Origin: Hypomesus transpacificus
Taxonomy: Eukaryota; Chordata; Actinopteri; Osmeriformes; Osmeridae
Reading direction: 5' to 3'
NCBI RefSeq assembly: GCF_021917145.1
Contig: NC_061075.1
Coordinates: forward strand, 7,401,240 to 7,465,239
Length of the DNA: 64,000 nucleotides
Position 1 is the first letter of the stretch. Every line of letters begins with the position of its first letter. The position numbers were made by a program, and so were the translations under genes. A model generated the notes under the pieces. It was not told where the DNA came from. It made no database searches and worked only from the letters and a program-made list of their open reading frames with translations. This document shows, piece after piece, positions 37,171-51,200 of this stretch.

Positions 37171-40100
37171 ACACAAGCAGACACAGAAAGTGATGGGAAG
37201 TGAGATAAACACGCTACTTAGGAACACATTTCCATGCCCCGTTGTGCCTGGCTGTGGCGCCAAACTGAGCCAATTCTGCCTGTGCCCCGAGAGCACGACA
37301 TCCAATGTTTCCCTAATGTTGCCTTTCAAACCGCGGCGTGCTGGCGCATGCCAGGCCCTCCGACTCATCCGGACGCTGGCCCCTTAAAAGCCATCGTGAT
37401 TACAGCGAGAAGCCCCGCGCTGCCAAGCAAGGAGGGACGGAGGTCACTGCCTCTGACATTCTCTCTTCTCCACCTCCGTGGGTAGTTTAATAATGTTATC
37501 ACACGGGGGGGTTGGTGTAATCCGAGGGAATTGAAAGCTTGTTTGTCGTACGTGAGCGCACATATGTAAACCCTTGTGTCTGGTTGTGGGGCGGGCCGGC
37601 CTCCTCCCGTGTTTGCGTGGATGCGTGGCGGCGAGGGGAGAGAGCGAGGGAGGGAGGGAGGGCGAGGATTACGAGGCGTGTATATGTGCCCGTGTTTGTT
37701 AATCGTTTCACTTGTGGGGGATTTATCTGTTGTTGCGTGAGTCCGCGAACACCGTGTGTGCTTGTGTGTGTCAGTTTGTAATAGACCCCCCCCCCCTTCT
37801 CCCCCCCTCTAATTGATTTGTACACTGGCGTGATGTTTATGAAGACAGCCTGTCCTGCTGATTCTCCATATGTCCATGTTAGCAAGCAACGACTCTGTCA
37901 ATATCCCAGGCCTGCCTTCGCTGCGGGCCGACACTCTGGAAAGCATCGACGTTGTCTGAGGGAAACGCTCTCTCCCACTGTCAGACAGTGTATGAGCTGT
38001 CATCCGGGCTAATGTTAGACGTTTGCCGTGCTGCCCCAAGGGCTACTTCCCCTCTCCCTTCCTCCCGAGGGAGAATTCTAGGCAGGGGTAGTCTCAAGCG
38101 CAACGGTGTCTGGAAGGTGTTGATAGCTTGACACAAAGCCTGCGGGCAAAGTTATTGGCTGAGGTTGTCAGTGTAAAGTAGTCTTTGAAAGACATTACTG
38201 TAAATATGCGGCAGAGACCATATTTGAATTACCGAGGATTGGAGGTTTGAGTTGCGTGTTGAGGAGCACGGTTGAATGTGTTCATTTGAAGCACTTGGAT
38301 ATAACCATCAGAGGGAAGCTTTCAACATGGTGGAATCCACGTCTTCCGGAGTTCGTCAATGCAACCTTCTTTTCAAGTCACATCACTATTCTGAGTATTT
38401 TAGCAATTTAACCTGGATTGTCCCATTAAATAGTAGAGTATTCCACAGAGATCTTGTCACACAAAGTTTGTTTTCAAGGCCTAGTGTTCATCCAGGTCAT
38501 GCAGTGGACAACCCAGTGAAGGAAACAATCCCGCTGGTGTTGTTAGGATAATGCCTGTTCATTTCTAGGGTGGAGGGTTGTCATGCCAACTCAGGAAGCA
38601 CTTTCCTTGTTTACGGAGGGACACATCACATGTTCCTGCCCTATCCTCGACCAACGCCAACACACATAACTCCGCTTTCCTTACCCTGGCCCATCTTGTC
38701 TGGAGAAGGTTGACATGAGACGACCTGGGCCGTAAACTATTTAGACAGCTGGCCTGTTGGAAGAACCGGTCAGGAGAGCGCCGAGTGGATTAATCCAGTC
38801 AGTAGCTCTCTGACACGCCGTGTAACTTCCTGAAACGTCCGGGCGCCGTTTGACTGATGCCTCTCACAAGTCCTCTGACGTGCCAGGGCTCCCTGCTCCG
38901 TCTATCTATCCATCTTCCTCTCCCGTCCCGTCCCCGTCCCCCCCGGCAGCTGTCAGTGGAGGGTAGCGCAGGGTGTCTGGGTCCTGCTCCACTGACATCC
39001 TTAAGGAAGATTGGCTCGTCTGAATTGACCGAGCTGAACGCGGCTGACGGAGGGTGCTTCATCACAGAGATGGCCGACCGCGGGGAAGGGGAACGGCGTA
39101 TTTCGTGGGGGGGAGAGGTCCTCGTGTCTTGGTCGAGGGGAGTCCATTATTTACTTTGTCTTCTCCCTGACTGAGCGTGTATCTGACAGATTGGCGGTGA
39201 TGTGACGCTCGATGATAAGGGGGGTGAAGGCACCATCACTCACCAGGGCTCAGGGGCCTCAGGTGGATCAGATTGGAGTCCCAAACTGTTTCAAAGTGAC
39301 AATAGACCTTCCATTATGACAATGGGTGACCTTGCAGAGAACCCAAGCCCTAAATACAATCCATTTGCATGCTAATATGAATTGCAGAATGTTTTTTTTA
39401 TGATGAGCTTTTCCATCATTCATGAGTCTTTCAGAGGGTTGGTTACTAAGCTTTGGGACACCTGTGGTGTTTTGGAAGGGACGTCTCATCCAGCGAACTC
39501 TTTCAGTGGAGCACTGTGACTAAGACCCTTCTTGTACTCTTGCTGTTAGCTTGTTTGTTGTGTCATGTAATTAATCAGGATACGTCCCCTTGTATAATTA
39601 CTTCGGTGCCACCTTTTAGAGTGGCTCAGATGAGTGAAGCAGTGGGGCCAATTAGGAATCAACACAACATGCTGTGAAGAGTCCGGAAAGACGCCGAGAC
39701 AAGCCGTGTTGAGACTGAGAAGAGGCTCCACCTGTTTGAACAGGTTTGCAATCTGAAGGGGAAGTGAAACAGATTTAAAAAAGACAAAAAAATAAATGTA
39801 TGACGTTCTGTGACACGTCAATTGTGTACTTACTATCTGAGAGGTGTTTGTGTGATTTGTGTTAATGATTTTTCCTCTCTCATTTGTACCATGCTTCTTG
39901 TTTTGGCCTCTTCATGATTTGTGTCTCTCCATTTAGCTGGCACCTCTGGGAGACCACGAGGAGCAAATCAAGCAACCACCCTAAAAATAGTTCTAATTAC
40001 ACCAAAAAGTGCCCCATGAATTAGAGTCAGGATGTTGCCCTGACGAAGAATAAACGTTGGCCATTCATGTAATTACTGGGACACTGGGTTCATTTTCTAC

Positions 40101-42746
40101 CCAACTACCTTGCTCCAATCAGAGGGACATGGCCCATGGCTTTGAGTCAGTTACAGGAGGTTCCAGAGAAGGGGAATCTGCTCTCTAGTTATCCACTGCC
40201 TATCTGGCATTGCTCTTGATTCCACACAGCTGGGGTGGGAACAACTCCAGGCCCTATCACATCAATTATGCACTACAGTATTGAGTCCATACATTAAACT
40301 CAGAGGGGAAATATGTATACATGGGAAGGCAAAACCGCAAGCACGCAATCCTACAGCTGCATAATGAGACGGAGGGGTGATGGGAAAAACATGGATTGGT
40401 ATGGATTGAGTTGTTTATTTATTTTGGATTGCTCCGGAGCAAATTAGCATCTGCCAATGAGAGAGAGGGGGAGAGGGTGCAGTTTCCTCTCATGGCGAGG
40501 GAAGGAGAACAGTTACACCTGGCTAACTGACACGCTTCAACTGCCCTGTTGTATAACCTGAGGCTCACCTGAGCTAACTTTAGCTAGCTGCATGCCTCAT
40601 CTCAGTTTGTGCCCAGTGCACAGCCAGACTCTGTCTGGGAATGGTCAACTAAAGTCATGCGCTGCAGCTGAGCACAATGACATCCCATGCTTTGACACAC
40701 GGCCTCTACTCAAACATAAACCATTGTTTTGCATGGTGCCCTTCAGATTAGTCACTAAATGGCTCTAGTCACATAACTGCCCACTCCTCTAAAAGGGTTA
40801 GGTAACTGAATAGGGAGTAGGTGACATATCTGGTGTGCTGGGTGATGAGGGTGGCTTCTTCAGGTACTGGACTGTCACTGTTATTTAAAGCCAATAAAAC
40901 AAGGGTTTCAAATATGAGGCCCTAAACTAAATGTCAATCTCTGCTCATTGCCCCCCAGTGTAATGCGTTTCAAAAGGTGCTCCTTTATATTCCAGTACAA
41001 CCACTCATCACTTACTTGACCTGGTCGCATGTCACTGAGGGGCTCTGTCTTCCAGGTTAGCTGCAGGCAATGATTTAAAGAGCACAGTAAGGACCACTTG
41101 TTAGCACTTCTCAAGGGCCTAAGTTGGAAAATCCCCTGTTTATAGCAAATCCGTCATTCAGTTCTCCGTTTAAGGAAATGAAATACAAGTAGATTAACAT
41201 GTATGAACCTGGTCGTCATTTATATCCCTCAAGATCCTGGAAAATGCGAAACCCCAAAAAAAGGGGGGAAAAATAACATGAAATCTAAGCAAACAGCTTT
41301 GGTGAGAAGTTTGTTGAAGTTGAAGTGATTTTTGGCGGGGCTTAGGCTGAAGTTTTAAAAGGCCAGCAGGGAACATATTGGCTGAGCACGCAAGGTGAGG
41401 TAATGCCTGGTGGGCAAGTACTTTAAATGCTAATTCCTTCTGCCGTACTCCTCCCCACCTTTTACCCCCCACCCAAATATCGCCCCCCTACGCTTTCCCC
41501 CAACTGAGCTAACTACTTATGAGCCAATCTCTTCCCCCATATTTCCACAAACACTAACAGTTCTCCCATCACTCCGCTATCCTGTTGAGTGACCACAAAC
41601 ACAAGATGGCTGTCAAAACAGCTAATCCAAATTGCCGTCCTCTGTCGTTAAAAGAGGAGGAAAGGGATTAGGAATTAAATGGTTTGGATATGTTTGTGTT
41701 GTAGGCAACCAGGAGTGGATGAGCAGTCACGCGTGTTTTGACATTTAGGGGGGGAAAAAGAGAGGGGGAAAGTAGTGCTGAGGACAAAACATCCACCCCA
41801 GCTAATGGTAGGGGCATTTCTGACAGGTGCATCATGTATTTAGCTAACCTGGTCCCGACTTTCAGCATTCCACTGACAGCTCAGTGCTTTTGCCCTAAAA
41901 GGGATATTATGCAAAGGTATGGTTCAATGCTTCCCTTCACTAGTGCCTTTTTCTGGATGGTCATACCCCCCCTTGCTTGGTGCCCCCTACACCCCCCCCA
42001 TCCGCCCCTCACCTGCCAACTCACACCCATCCTGTTGTTTATTTTACCATATCCATCCTCCCCTCCCTTTCCTTGTGTTGTGCTGATAGGTAATTGCGTT
42101 GGCATGTGAGACGTAAATAATTGCCTATTTTCCCTCCACTCTTGCCCATCGCTAACCGCTTTTCACCGCTGCCTGCATTTTCCCTCTAACTATTAATTGG
42201 ACACATCTTCTGTTTTCAATTACCCTAATTGGTTGCACTTGTAAGTTTTACAGGAAGGAGAAAGAGTGGTGCATTTCCATGTCCTAACCTGCTCTCTCCC
42301 AAAGTTGCCAAAATGGGCTGCCACTAGAATTTCTATCGCTGAGTCCTCAACTCAAATCTTGAAGGGCTTTGTGAACTGCTTAAAATGGACGCCAGAGCTT
42401 TTCACCCCCCCCCCCCCATTTCCCCCAACCACCCCCTACTGCACAAAAGCGAACGGGCCAATTAAAGTCTGATGGATCCTCAAGCGACCACTCCATTAAA
42501 TCCAAGATGTTGGCCTGCTTGATTCCGACTAGGGGAAAAAATGGGAATGACTTTCAAACACCCCCTCCCCCCTCCACACACACGCACACACAAACTTTTT
42601 TGGCTCAAACTGTTTTCTTGAGATGAAACATCAAAGTTCTGGCATCAAGTCAAGGTCGGACTTCTAGTCTCGACGTCTGATGGACATGGTGAGTCTATGT
42701 TTCACACGAGGGGCTGAGTGTCATGTCAAAGTTCATTAACATACAG

Positions 42747-42861
42747 AGAGGACTGAGGAGATGAGGACTGAGGAGTTGAGGACATGAGGACTGAAGAGAT
42801 GAGGACTGAGGAGATGAGGACTGAGAAGATGAGGACTGAGAAGATGAGGACTGAAGAGATG
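42747..42861. repeat. 15-bp minisatellite
   Basis: The unit GAGGACTGAGGAGAT recurs about seven to eight times with single-base variants (GAAGAT, GAGTTG). Because the unit is 15 bp, both strands stay open across it, giving spurious repeat peptides. Confidence 0.9.
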
Positions 42862-43051
42862 ATGGCTGTCGGTTGCTCCGTGATCTCCAAGCCCCCTACC
42901 CATCTGACTGTACCTCTCCGTTTTTCACTCACACACGCCAAACACAACATCGATTCCCAATGCAGGAAAACAGAGCTCACTCGCAGCGCAATCTGAAGTC
43001 TTGATAGACTAGATGGATAGTATTGATTTGGAGGCGTAGTATTATTTGCCC

Positions 43052-43070
43052 GTGTGTGTGTGTGTGTGTG
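43052..43070. repeat. (GT)n microsatellite
   Basis: Nineteen bases of perfect GT. Confidence 0.85.
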
Positions 43071-44546
43071 AGGGGAAAGGAAACGTAAACACCTCGGAGG
43101 CCGACTGAATGATTTCATATGTGCTTAGACTCTGTGGACTCCACCCAGCAGTTTGAGTCACGGTGGAGGTCTCTGGCCTCCACAACGGAGCCCAAACAGC
43201 CCCACACACGCCAGGCTTCTGGTTTTCTTCCTCGGCCACGTCGCTCCCTGGCCTTTCTTCTCACCCACCGTCAACACCATTAGAGAGCTCTTAAACACGG
43301 AGCACCGGGGAGCGGTCGGACCACAGCTCCTCCTGGAACCAGATGTTTGGATCTGGTTCGTGACGCTGTAAAACGCAGCGGAGCAGAGCTGCTCACCCTC
43401 TCTACCAGCTTGTTAGTCAACTGGCTAAACGTGAGTCCCTGTCTTTGATTAGGGACGTCATCCTATTAGTGATGCGGATGATTGGCAATTGTGAGCGACA
43501 ACCTGCTGGAGGGTTTTGGGAATCCAGGTGAAAGTTGTGTGAAACATTCCTTCTGGAACAAAGAAATCTGCCATTCCTCCATCGTCGATAAGCCGCTCAC
43601 ACAACCAAAAACTCCCAAAAGGTTTGGATACTTACAAATTGGATACTTAAAAATTCAATAATCATTCAATAATCATTCATTTCAATCTTGAATATTGTGG
43701 TTCTAGTGTATGTATTGGAGCCCAGTGGCAGCCCGAGCTGTAATCTGGCTTGGAGGCCTGGTCAGTTGTGACAAGCATAAGCTCAGCAAATATTCAAAAA
43801 TACCCAATACACTTAACCTTTAGACATCCTCTCTGAAACTACAAAACTGTATAATCCAAGTCACAAGCAACTATGTATGTAACCAATCAAAGGAATAAGA
43901 CGGAGAGACTCTTAATCCATGGCTTAATACTTTGCTACTCGAAATCGAATGGCAGTCGTTGTAGGTGTGAAAGTTTATTTTATTTTATAGATCAGGGGTA
44001 AATCCTTTGATGAACTTGAAAATCATTTGAGAAAGAGATTTTACACTAAATCTTACTGGTGTGCCGGGACGTCTTTACATAATTGTGTTTGTCATAAGGT
44101 TTGTTAGCCCGCTAAACCTTGGTTTGGGATTCAGCACAAGTTCTCAGATCTCGATGGTTCTCAGAATGCCTGGCTCTTTGAACCACCTCCCCCCACCTCC
44201 ATGTAGCAACGCTTTCTACCTCTCTGCTACAGGCCAGAACATTGCTGTTTCCAATTAGTCTGTCTGTGGTCACCATGACTTCTGGTAGCAATTGTGCGCC
44301 TTTTTAATTTATCCTACCTCGCCAACAACAAAAAAAAGCACTGCCACCCAGACGCCCCACTGCCAAGCAGGGTGATGTCACTGCCTGAAAGCTTTCCTCC
44401 CCCCTTGCACTTTTCCTTTAAAGCTTGAAAGTCCAGGCAGTCCATTAGTTTGTCTGTCTCCCACACAACATAAAATCTCTCTTTGTGAATACATGAAATA
44501 TGTATTGGTTCAGAGACAGAGAGAGAGAAAGAAAGATAACTTTTAT

Positions 44547-44634
44547 CCCTCTCTCTCTCTCTCTCTCTCCCTCTCTCCCTCTCCCTCTCTCTCTCTCCCT
44601 CTCTCTCTCTCTATCTCTCTCTTTCCCTCCCTCT
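44547..44634. repeat. (CT)n microsatellite
   Basis: CT repeats with CCCT interruptions over about 88 bp, preceded by a short GA block, so the two arms could pair. Confidence 0.88.
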
Positions 44635-45579
44635 GTACTCCCACACTGATTAAAACGGGCAGGATTTATCTCTTTCTTCCTTACATTCAAATGAATACAA
44701 TTTGTTTATTTTGCTTTGGATGTGCCTGTGTTGTGATGCCTGTCATTAGGAGGCAGGAAATGGACGGGCAAAAGCCCAGAGCAGCTTGACATGGACTGAA
44801 CCAACAGCCTCTGCATGGGGTCCAAACCTAGACAGCTCTTTGAATCAGAACTGATACCCCCACCAATTCGACTTTCTGTCAATTACTCTGTTTCTTTGTG
44901 TTTTTTCCAGTGCCATTAACCCTGAAAGTTCAACTGTGCCGTCTAATGACCACAACACAGAGCGAGCAGAATGATTGGATGTGTCTTTGTGTCAGTATGG
45001 CTGGCGAGGGACCAGAGCTGTTTCACTTTGCGAAGGGAAAAAAGGCTTGTTTTCTCTTGTTTTCTCCCTCTTCCTCCCTCTCCTTCCCGATGTTCGTTGG
45101 TCACATACGGAACAAACACAATTTGGTAACACTGCAGGGCGTTCTTCAGTTTGTGCAACCGGCACAATTAGAATAAGGCGACAGATTCAGGCTCTTCTAG
45201 TTTTCGGGGTGATAGTACATCTTAATAGTTGGAGATGACATCCTGTCCAGTCCTCCACTGATCGCTGCATGGGATCGAGGCTGTGAGGACAGAAATCTGA
45301 TGGAGACTATTGATACCCAGGCCTGGGTCAGAACTAATACGAAGCGAAACCTAACCTGTATGAAATCAAACATTATATATTGCTCTCTTTTTCCAAGCGA
45401 GACGACACAATGGCTTTGACAGACGTTTCATTCTGTAGATATTGACCTCCGGAGGGCCTCCAACTCAGACCTTGTTTCCACGGAATCATCTTAAGAATCA
45501 CGCGATCTGTTCTTCTCCACCCCTGGGTTCTCTCCTCCCCTCCTGCTGACTTAGCAGTCTTGGCCTGGCTCGCCTCACC

Positions 45580-45630
45580 CAGGCTGCCTCGTCCGTCCTG
45601 CTTCTCCCAGGCTGCCTCGTCCGTCCTGCC
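45580..45630. repeat. 28-bp tandem duplication
   Basis: CAGGCTGCCTCGTCCGTCCT occurs at 45580 and again at 45608, a 28-bp period with about 1.8 copies. Confidence 0.85.
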
Positions 45631-45978
45631 TCGTCTGAGTCGAGTCTGGCAGCCACAAGACGAGCCGGCCACTGAGGATGATAATTTCCTGACCGGGCGA
45701 TTCTGACAACCATCTCTTACAAGATGAATCCAGTATTGAAGAGAAGGAAATGGAAGCCATGTGGAAAATGGACAACTGTGCAGTAAGGGTCATTGTGATT
45801 ACCGTACATGTCGGTGAATGTACAGTATAGTACACACACGCAAGCACACTGACACAAAAACATGCACGCACATATATAACATATATATGACAGATGTATG
45901 ACAGAAACAGATGTGGATTGTTAGTTACATAATAGGGCTGTACAACTGTCCAATCATAATTCCTTTAGTGTGTTCCTA

Positions 45979-45995
45979 ATTTGCATAATTAATTA
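45979..45995. promoter_or_regulatory. POU octamer abutting homeodomain sites
   Basis: ATTTGCAT (45979-45986) overlaps by one base with TAATTAATTA (45986-45995). This is a dense cluster of octamer and homeodomain recognition words in an AT-rich patch. It is a candidate enhancer core; function is inferred from motifs only. Confidence 0.35.
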
Positions 45996-47264
45996 GAGAG
46001 TAAAAGAATACCTCTGACAGCCATTGATTCATCTGAACCTAATTATATTTTACATGGTTGCATAACTCCTTACAGTTCTAAATAACAGCTTGTCCCTTCG
46101 GAGAAATATCAAATTTTATTAAATCTTTTTAGTGTGAGGACAGCATCATCTTAATAGAGCATTTTTTTGGTGCTTTATATTAGCGTTAAATTAGAAGATT
46201 TCTGAACTGACAATGTTTTTAAACTTGATTGTTAACATGGGAGTTCCTTTAAGTAGCCAGCATACTGGTAACAGACACTTAAGTCTGATTAAAAACGTCA
46301 CCATTACCTCGCCCAGAGTACTGTACACTTGGTGTATTACCAAAACATGGATCACTTGATTCTGTGACTTGATATCAAATACTACTTCAACAATGTAAAA
46401 CGTTCCAACAACATAAACTGCACCAATGTAAACAGTGCCTCCAACTTTAAAATAACATTTTGTAAGACTGTTCTAAAGACTTTGTCATGGTTTTTAATGT
46501 GGTGTATGATTTTATACTCTGTAGTATATTTGCAAAGTCAAACATGCTGGAAATCTCACTGTGGTTTGATGTCGAATCCTCCATACAAGGGCCTTGCTTC
46601 TGCTAGCAACATCTGGTTATCACAAAACCCTAAAAAGATCCATTATCTGAGATATTACAGTTCCCAGCCATCTCTTTAAACCACATGCAACCTCCACAAA
46701 CGGACCTGTTCCAGACTGTATCGAAACTTTCATACCACATGCACCGTTTACAGGTTTCTGGCTTAACTTATCACAATAATGTTAGAGTGAAGAATGAATT
46801 CAGCCCTTAAAAGAAATGTTGTCACAATGATAAACGCCTGGATGAGAGGCTTGCGCACTCCTTCAACGTGATTCCGGCTTTGAAAGTTGACCTGTCGCTA
46901 CGTAGCTGCCAGAAAGCTCTCAAGATGAAGTTTACAACCTCCAACTGTAAAAATATTTATCACTGCCAGTGAAAGGTGGATCTGAGGAGCAAACTGGGGA
47001 AAACCTTGAAACTGCTGAGGAACCGCTGAGGAACCTTGAAACTGCTGAGGAGTGTTTGAGATGAGGGCCTGGAAATTGTCTGCTGGTCCTGAGGAGTCTC
47101 TGTGGAGGAAACCCAGGCCCACCTGGGGCCCAGCTACGGTCTGGTGCGACCATAAATAAACCATGTAGAGCCTACTCTGTATCCCCAAGCTCTCCCTCCA
47201 CATTCCCTGCCCTGCATCAACTCCCACATTGCCCATATTGCTCTTATGATTGTTCCAAAACCAC

Positions 47265-47434
47265 TCCCTCGCTCGCTCCCTCTGTCCGTCACTCGTTCAC
47301 TCCCTTTATCACTCTAACCCACCCACCCACTCCCTCACTCACTCACTCCCTCCCTCACTCCCTCACTAACTCCCTCACTCCTTCACTCCCTCAATCACTC
47401 ACTCACTCACTCACTCACTCAGTCTCTGTCTCTG

Positions 47435-47508
<74 letters not shown>

Positions 47509-47613
47509 ACTCACTCACTCACTCACTCACTCACTCACTCACTCACTCACTCACTCACTCCCTCACCCACCCACCCACCCACTCCCTCACTCACTCACTC
47601 ACTCACTCACTCT
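47265..47613. repeat. compound TCAC / CT satellite-like array
   Basis: Starts with imperfect CACTCCCT repeats, passes into about 70 bp of CT (47434-47504), then a near-perfect (TCAC)n run (about 47503-47560), CCCA repeats, and (TCAC)n again. It is the largest simple-repeat block in the window. Confidence 0.92.
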
Positions 47614-48163
47614 CTGTCTGTCTTCCATGTTTAATGTACAACCCAAAACCTCCAGATCAGATTGGCGCCTCGGTGGATTTCCAAACTGGAAACTGCTGTT
47701 TGGCAACAAGTCTGTCTCTAACACTACACGTGGAAGAAAGAAAAGGGCAAATGGGCCAAGTGTTCAACTTTACAAGCAATCTCAGAACATTATGGAGTGG
47801 TGTCAAGGTTGCGATGCGTCCATATCTTGTAACGGCTAACAAGCACCAACTGCCCTTGAATAAATTGATTTCTCTATGTATGTGTGTATGAGTGGCATGT
47901 GTGTCTTCGTGTGTGTGAGTCTGTGTATGTGTCTAATCCATGGTTTGCCTACATCCATGCCGGTCTCAAAAAGAAGGCTGGATAAAGCCCTTCAGTATTG
48001 TCTTGTTTCAAGCGAATGCTCAACTTCATATTGGTCTCTATTGTTTCCAGCCACATGGGTATGAGTAGGGATTACTCTGTCCATCATCAAGGGATTAGTG
48101 TACTGTGTGAGACAGTGAGAGCAGTGTCATTCTCCTTTTCTCAGTCCTCTCCTTCCTTTACTG

Positions 48164-48299
48164 TCACTTCCTCCTCTCTCCTTCCTCCTGTCTCACTTCC
48201 TCCTGTCTCACTGCCTCCTCACTCACTTCCTCCTGTCTCACTGCCTCCTCTCTCCTTCCTCCTCTCTCTCTTCATCCGTCTCCTTCCTCCTCTCTCACT
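48164..48299. repeat. pyrimidine minisatellite
   Basis: Imperfect repeats of a CTTCCTCCTGTCTCACTGC-like unit, all pyrimidine-rich on the plus strand. The frame through it reads only Leu/Pro/Ser/Val repeats. Confidence 0.85.
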
Positions 48300-51200
48300 C
48301 CCAAGACAGAGTGCTAATGAACCGATCTCTCCAAAAGAGATGTGTCGCAAATGTGAGCTACGGCTCAGTCACAGCCAAACACTCTGAACAAAGGAAACAC
48401 AGGCATTACTTGTTGACGTCCACAGACTCGCTGTCAAGCTCTAAGTGAAGGATGAACTCTGCTTCTGAAGGATGGAGGCAAGTCTTTCGTAGAGCGTCTG
48501 TGCTGATGGTGTAGAACTTTGGCCTTTTATGGATCACTCACGTTTTATGATATCGTCGGGGAACGGAGGATGGCTTCATCCATTACTGTATATATGTGTT
48601 CATCTCCATTATCGTTTTCTCACAGGGGGCCAGTGGAAACATTGAATCTTGTTCAGCAGGCTTGCGTTACAGGAACAGAGAGCCATAGGTGCACGCTAAT
48701 GGCCCTGCTGTTCCACCATAAGAGCTTTCTCCCCGTCCATATCGTCTATCAGTCAGCTGATGGTAGCTGCCCCATAATTCACCATGCTGCCGACAGGAGA
48801 GCCTTGCATCCATTTGGGCCCATCTCTCGTTGTTTGTTGTCTTCCTCTTGCTTCGGGCCAGCATGCCTGTGGGTGTTTATGCCCGTTGTTCCAGCAAATG
48901 AACTTTACGGCCAACTCATCTAACTCATCGGCAGACCCTTCGAAGCTTTCAAAACAGAGATATTCTGGTCGACAGAGCAATACTCCGGGTGATTGTAGAC
49001 CTATTCAAACTAACCGTTACAAGCAATAAGGTGGAAAAAAATGGGTTTGTTCTCGCAACACATTGCTCGTTGGCTTTAAACATCAGTGGAGGAAAATCAA
49101 GACAGGGGAAAAGAAGGACGCGAGTGAGAGTGGAAATAAGATAAACCTTCATCACCGCCGCCATTATATGGAGCAGTCGATGTCAATTTAAGAGACGAAA
49201 AATAAGAGACAAATTGAGCTGTAATTGGAAGAGGCAGTTTTCGAGTAAACTTCCAATGAACCCTTGATATATCTATTTGTTTACCATCACGGTCCTCCAA
49301 CAGTAACAGTCTTTTCTTAAACAACGTATAATTTCCTCCTGGTTGGTGCATTGCAGGCCTGGTTTGGAAAATGTTAGGCCAACATGCTGGAGAAGAGGAA
49401 AACCACCCCCAAAAAAACAGACTTTCATCATCCAACAGCCCTTGAAATATCAACAGATACCACAAGAAAAATATACAAAATCTTATTTCGTGTCTCGTTC
49501 CCCCCCCCCCCCCCATCCTGACAGCCTACCTCCGCAGCAGAGGGACAAACAAAGCAGATGAAACTCCTATAAGCAAAAGCCCATAGGAAGGGGTGGGAAA
49601 AAAACTCCGGTATTTCTGCAGTGAAGCCTGAAGCTGTTGACCGTCTGTTTGGGAGTGGAGAGCACACAAGTCTGTGACAGAGGGCAGCCTAATCTAATGG
49701 TGTCACTATTGAGCACCCCCCCCCCCTCGATGTGAAGGAGATGGGGAAGGGAGGGGGGGGTAATGTAATATGGGAGAGCCCCTTGGAATCAGACAGTAAT
49801 TAGATTGGCCTGTTTAGGATGCCCACAGCTCTCTGACTCATTCTCTGGAACTGAACTGTTCTGGAATGGCCCATGTTAACCCCCTGCAGTCCAAAGCCAC
49901 GTGTGAGCGTCATGTGTGATGAGTATGGATGCTTTAATGAAGGCATGATCGCGGAGACAGACACGGAGAGGGAAGACAGACTGAACAGATTCATTTTGTA
50001 AGATAAATGTTTTGATATTCAAAACATTTTCAAGAATTCATTAACCAAGTACATTACATAAGGCTTACATATTGTTTACATGTTGTTTATATACGGTATT
50101 CAAACATTTAAAAAAATTATGTGGAATGATTTATGTTAAATGATATTGATTTGCTGACAAGATACTGCCTATTTTTTCTGAAAATAGCAACAGTGACTTA
50201 CGTATTTATAGGCTAATTACATTGAATCCTAAACATTCAGCAAAACATACACTTCAGAACTTTTCCCCTAGACTGATGAATTTATGCAAACTCTTTCTTT
50301 CAGGTCTTAAGTGGAGTCGGCACCTGCAGTTCTTTTTGTTTCTCTCTGCAGTATTTAAAATCGCCAGCAGGTGCTGCACAATATCACAAATGCGCTCCAT
50401 GACAGAGGTAAACGGGGGGCAGGTAGGGCTGACCTTACGTGAGGTGGAACACAATGATCCTTAACATCTGCAGACTTTAGACACCGGTGTAAGCGAACGC
50501 CGCGAGGACCGAATATGTTTTATGAATTGATGAGATAATTACAACCCTGCCGTATTACAACTTTTAGCTGCCTTAAATGCTTTAATTAGGTTAAATGAAC
50601 GTCTAACAGATGGAATTGATTAGCGCGGTTCGCCGTTTTTGACCCATGAGAGAAATAAAAGACGCGTGCACACTGAGCGAGTGTTCTGTTGCTCAGAGTT
50701 CAGCGTACTATTTATGCCATTTAGCAAAAGAACTGTAATTATTGACTTAACTGTCATTTGCAGTTGATCCATGGTGTAGTAGTTTCCAATTCAAACAGAA
50801 TGACACTTGTGCATTGTGTGAAAACTGACAGATGCTGTCTAGTAAAGATATATTAACCATTTTTTAAAGTTGTGGCTTTAGTTGTCAGCAGCACCATATG
50901 TCTTTAATTAATTGAACTTCATGACTTCCAGTGACTCCACACACATTCAATGTTTCACACATACTTCTCCCAATAAAAACGAGGTTAAGGGGATGAAAGT
51001 TTGGAAAATATCATTGATTTAAAGAGGTCATTATCGTGTACCAACTCCACCCCCTGGATCAGCCCTTTTTTATATTTCCCAGTGTCGCCGTGCCAACACG
51101 CAAGTGAGATTTATAACAGGGCTTTACCAGTGACTTGATGACCTTACCACAGTGACAGGGTAGAGGCTGGCCTGAATTGTGTTGGAATGTTCAAGCGCAG

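Larger units (their letters stand above)
36481..43000. other. gene-poor interval, second part
   Basis: No supportable exon. A CA tract lies at about 37131-37170, C-runs at about 37788 and 42405-42417, a GC-richer patch at 38760-39200, and a 15-bp minisatellite at 42747-42861. The frames through 37022-37387 and 41738-42109 have no recognisable domain. Confidence 0.5.
43001..47260. other. gene-poor interval, third part
   Basis: No supportable exon. It contains GT and CT microsatellites, a 28-bp partial tandem repeat at about 45580-45630, a short tandem repeat at about 47002-47052 (a CTTGAAACTGCTGAGGAAC-like unit), and an AT-rich patch at 45950-46060 with a POU octamer next to homeodomain sites. 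Confidence 0.5.

Noticed and set aside
42726-43118. 130-codon minus-strand frame with SVLIFSVLIS-type repeats
   Set aside because: The repeats come from the 15-bp minisatellite, which is open by unit length rather than by selection.
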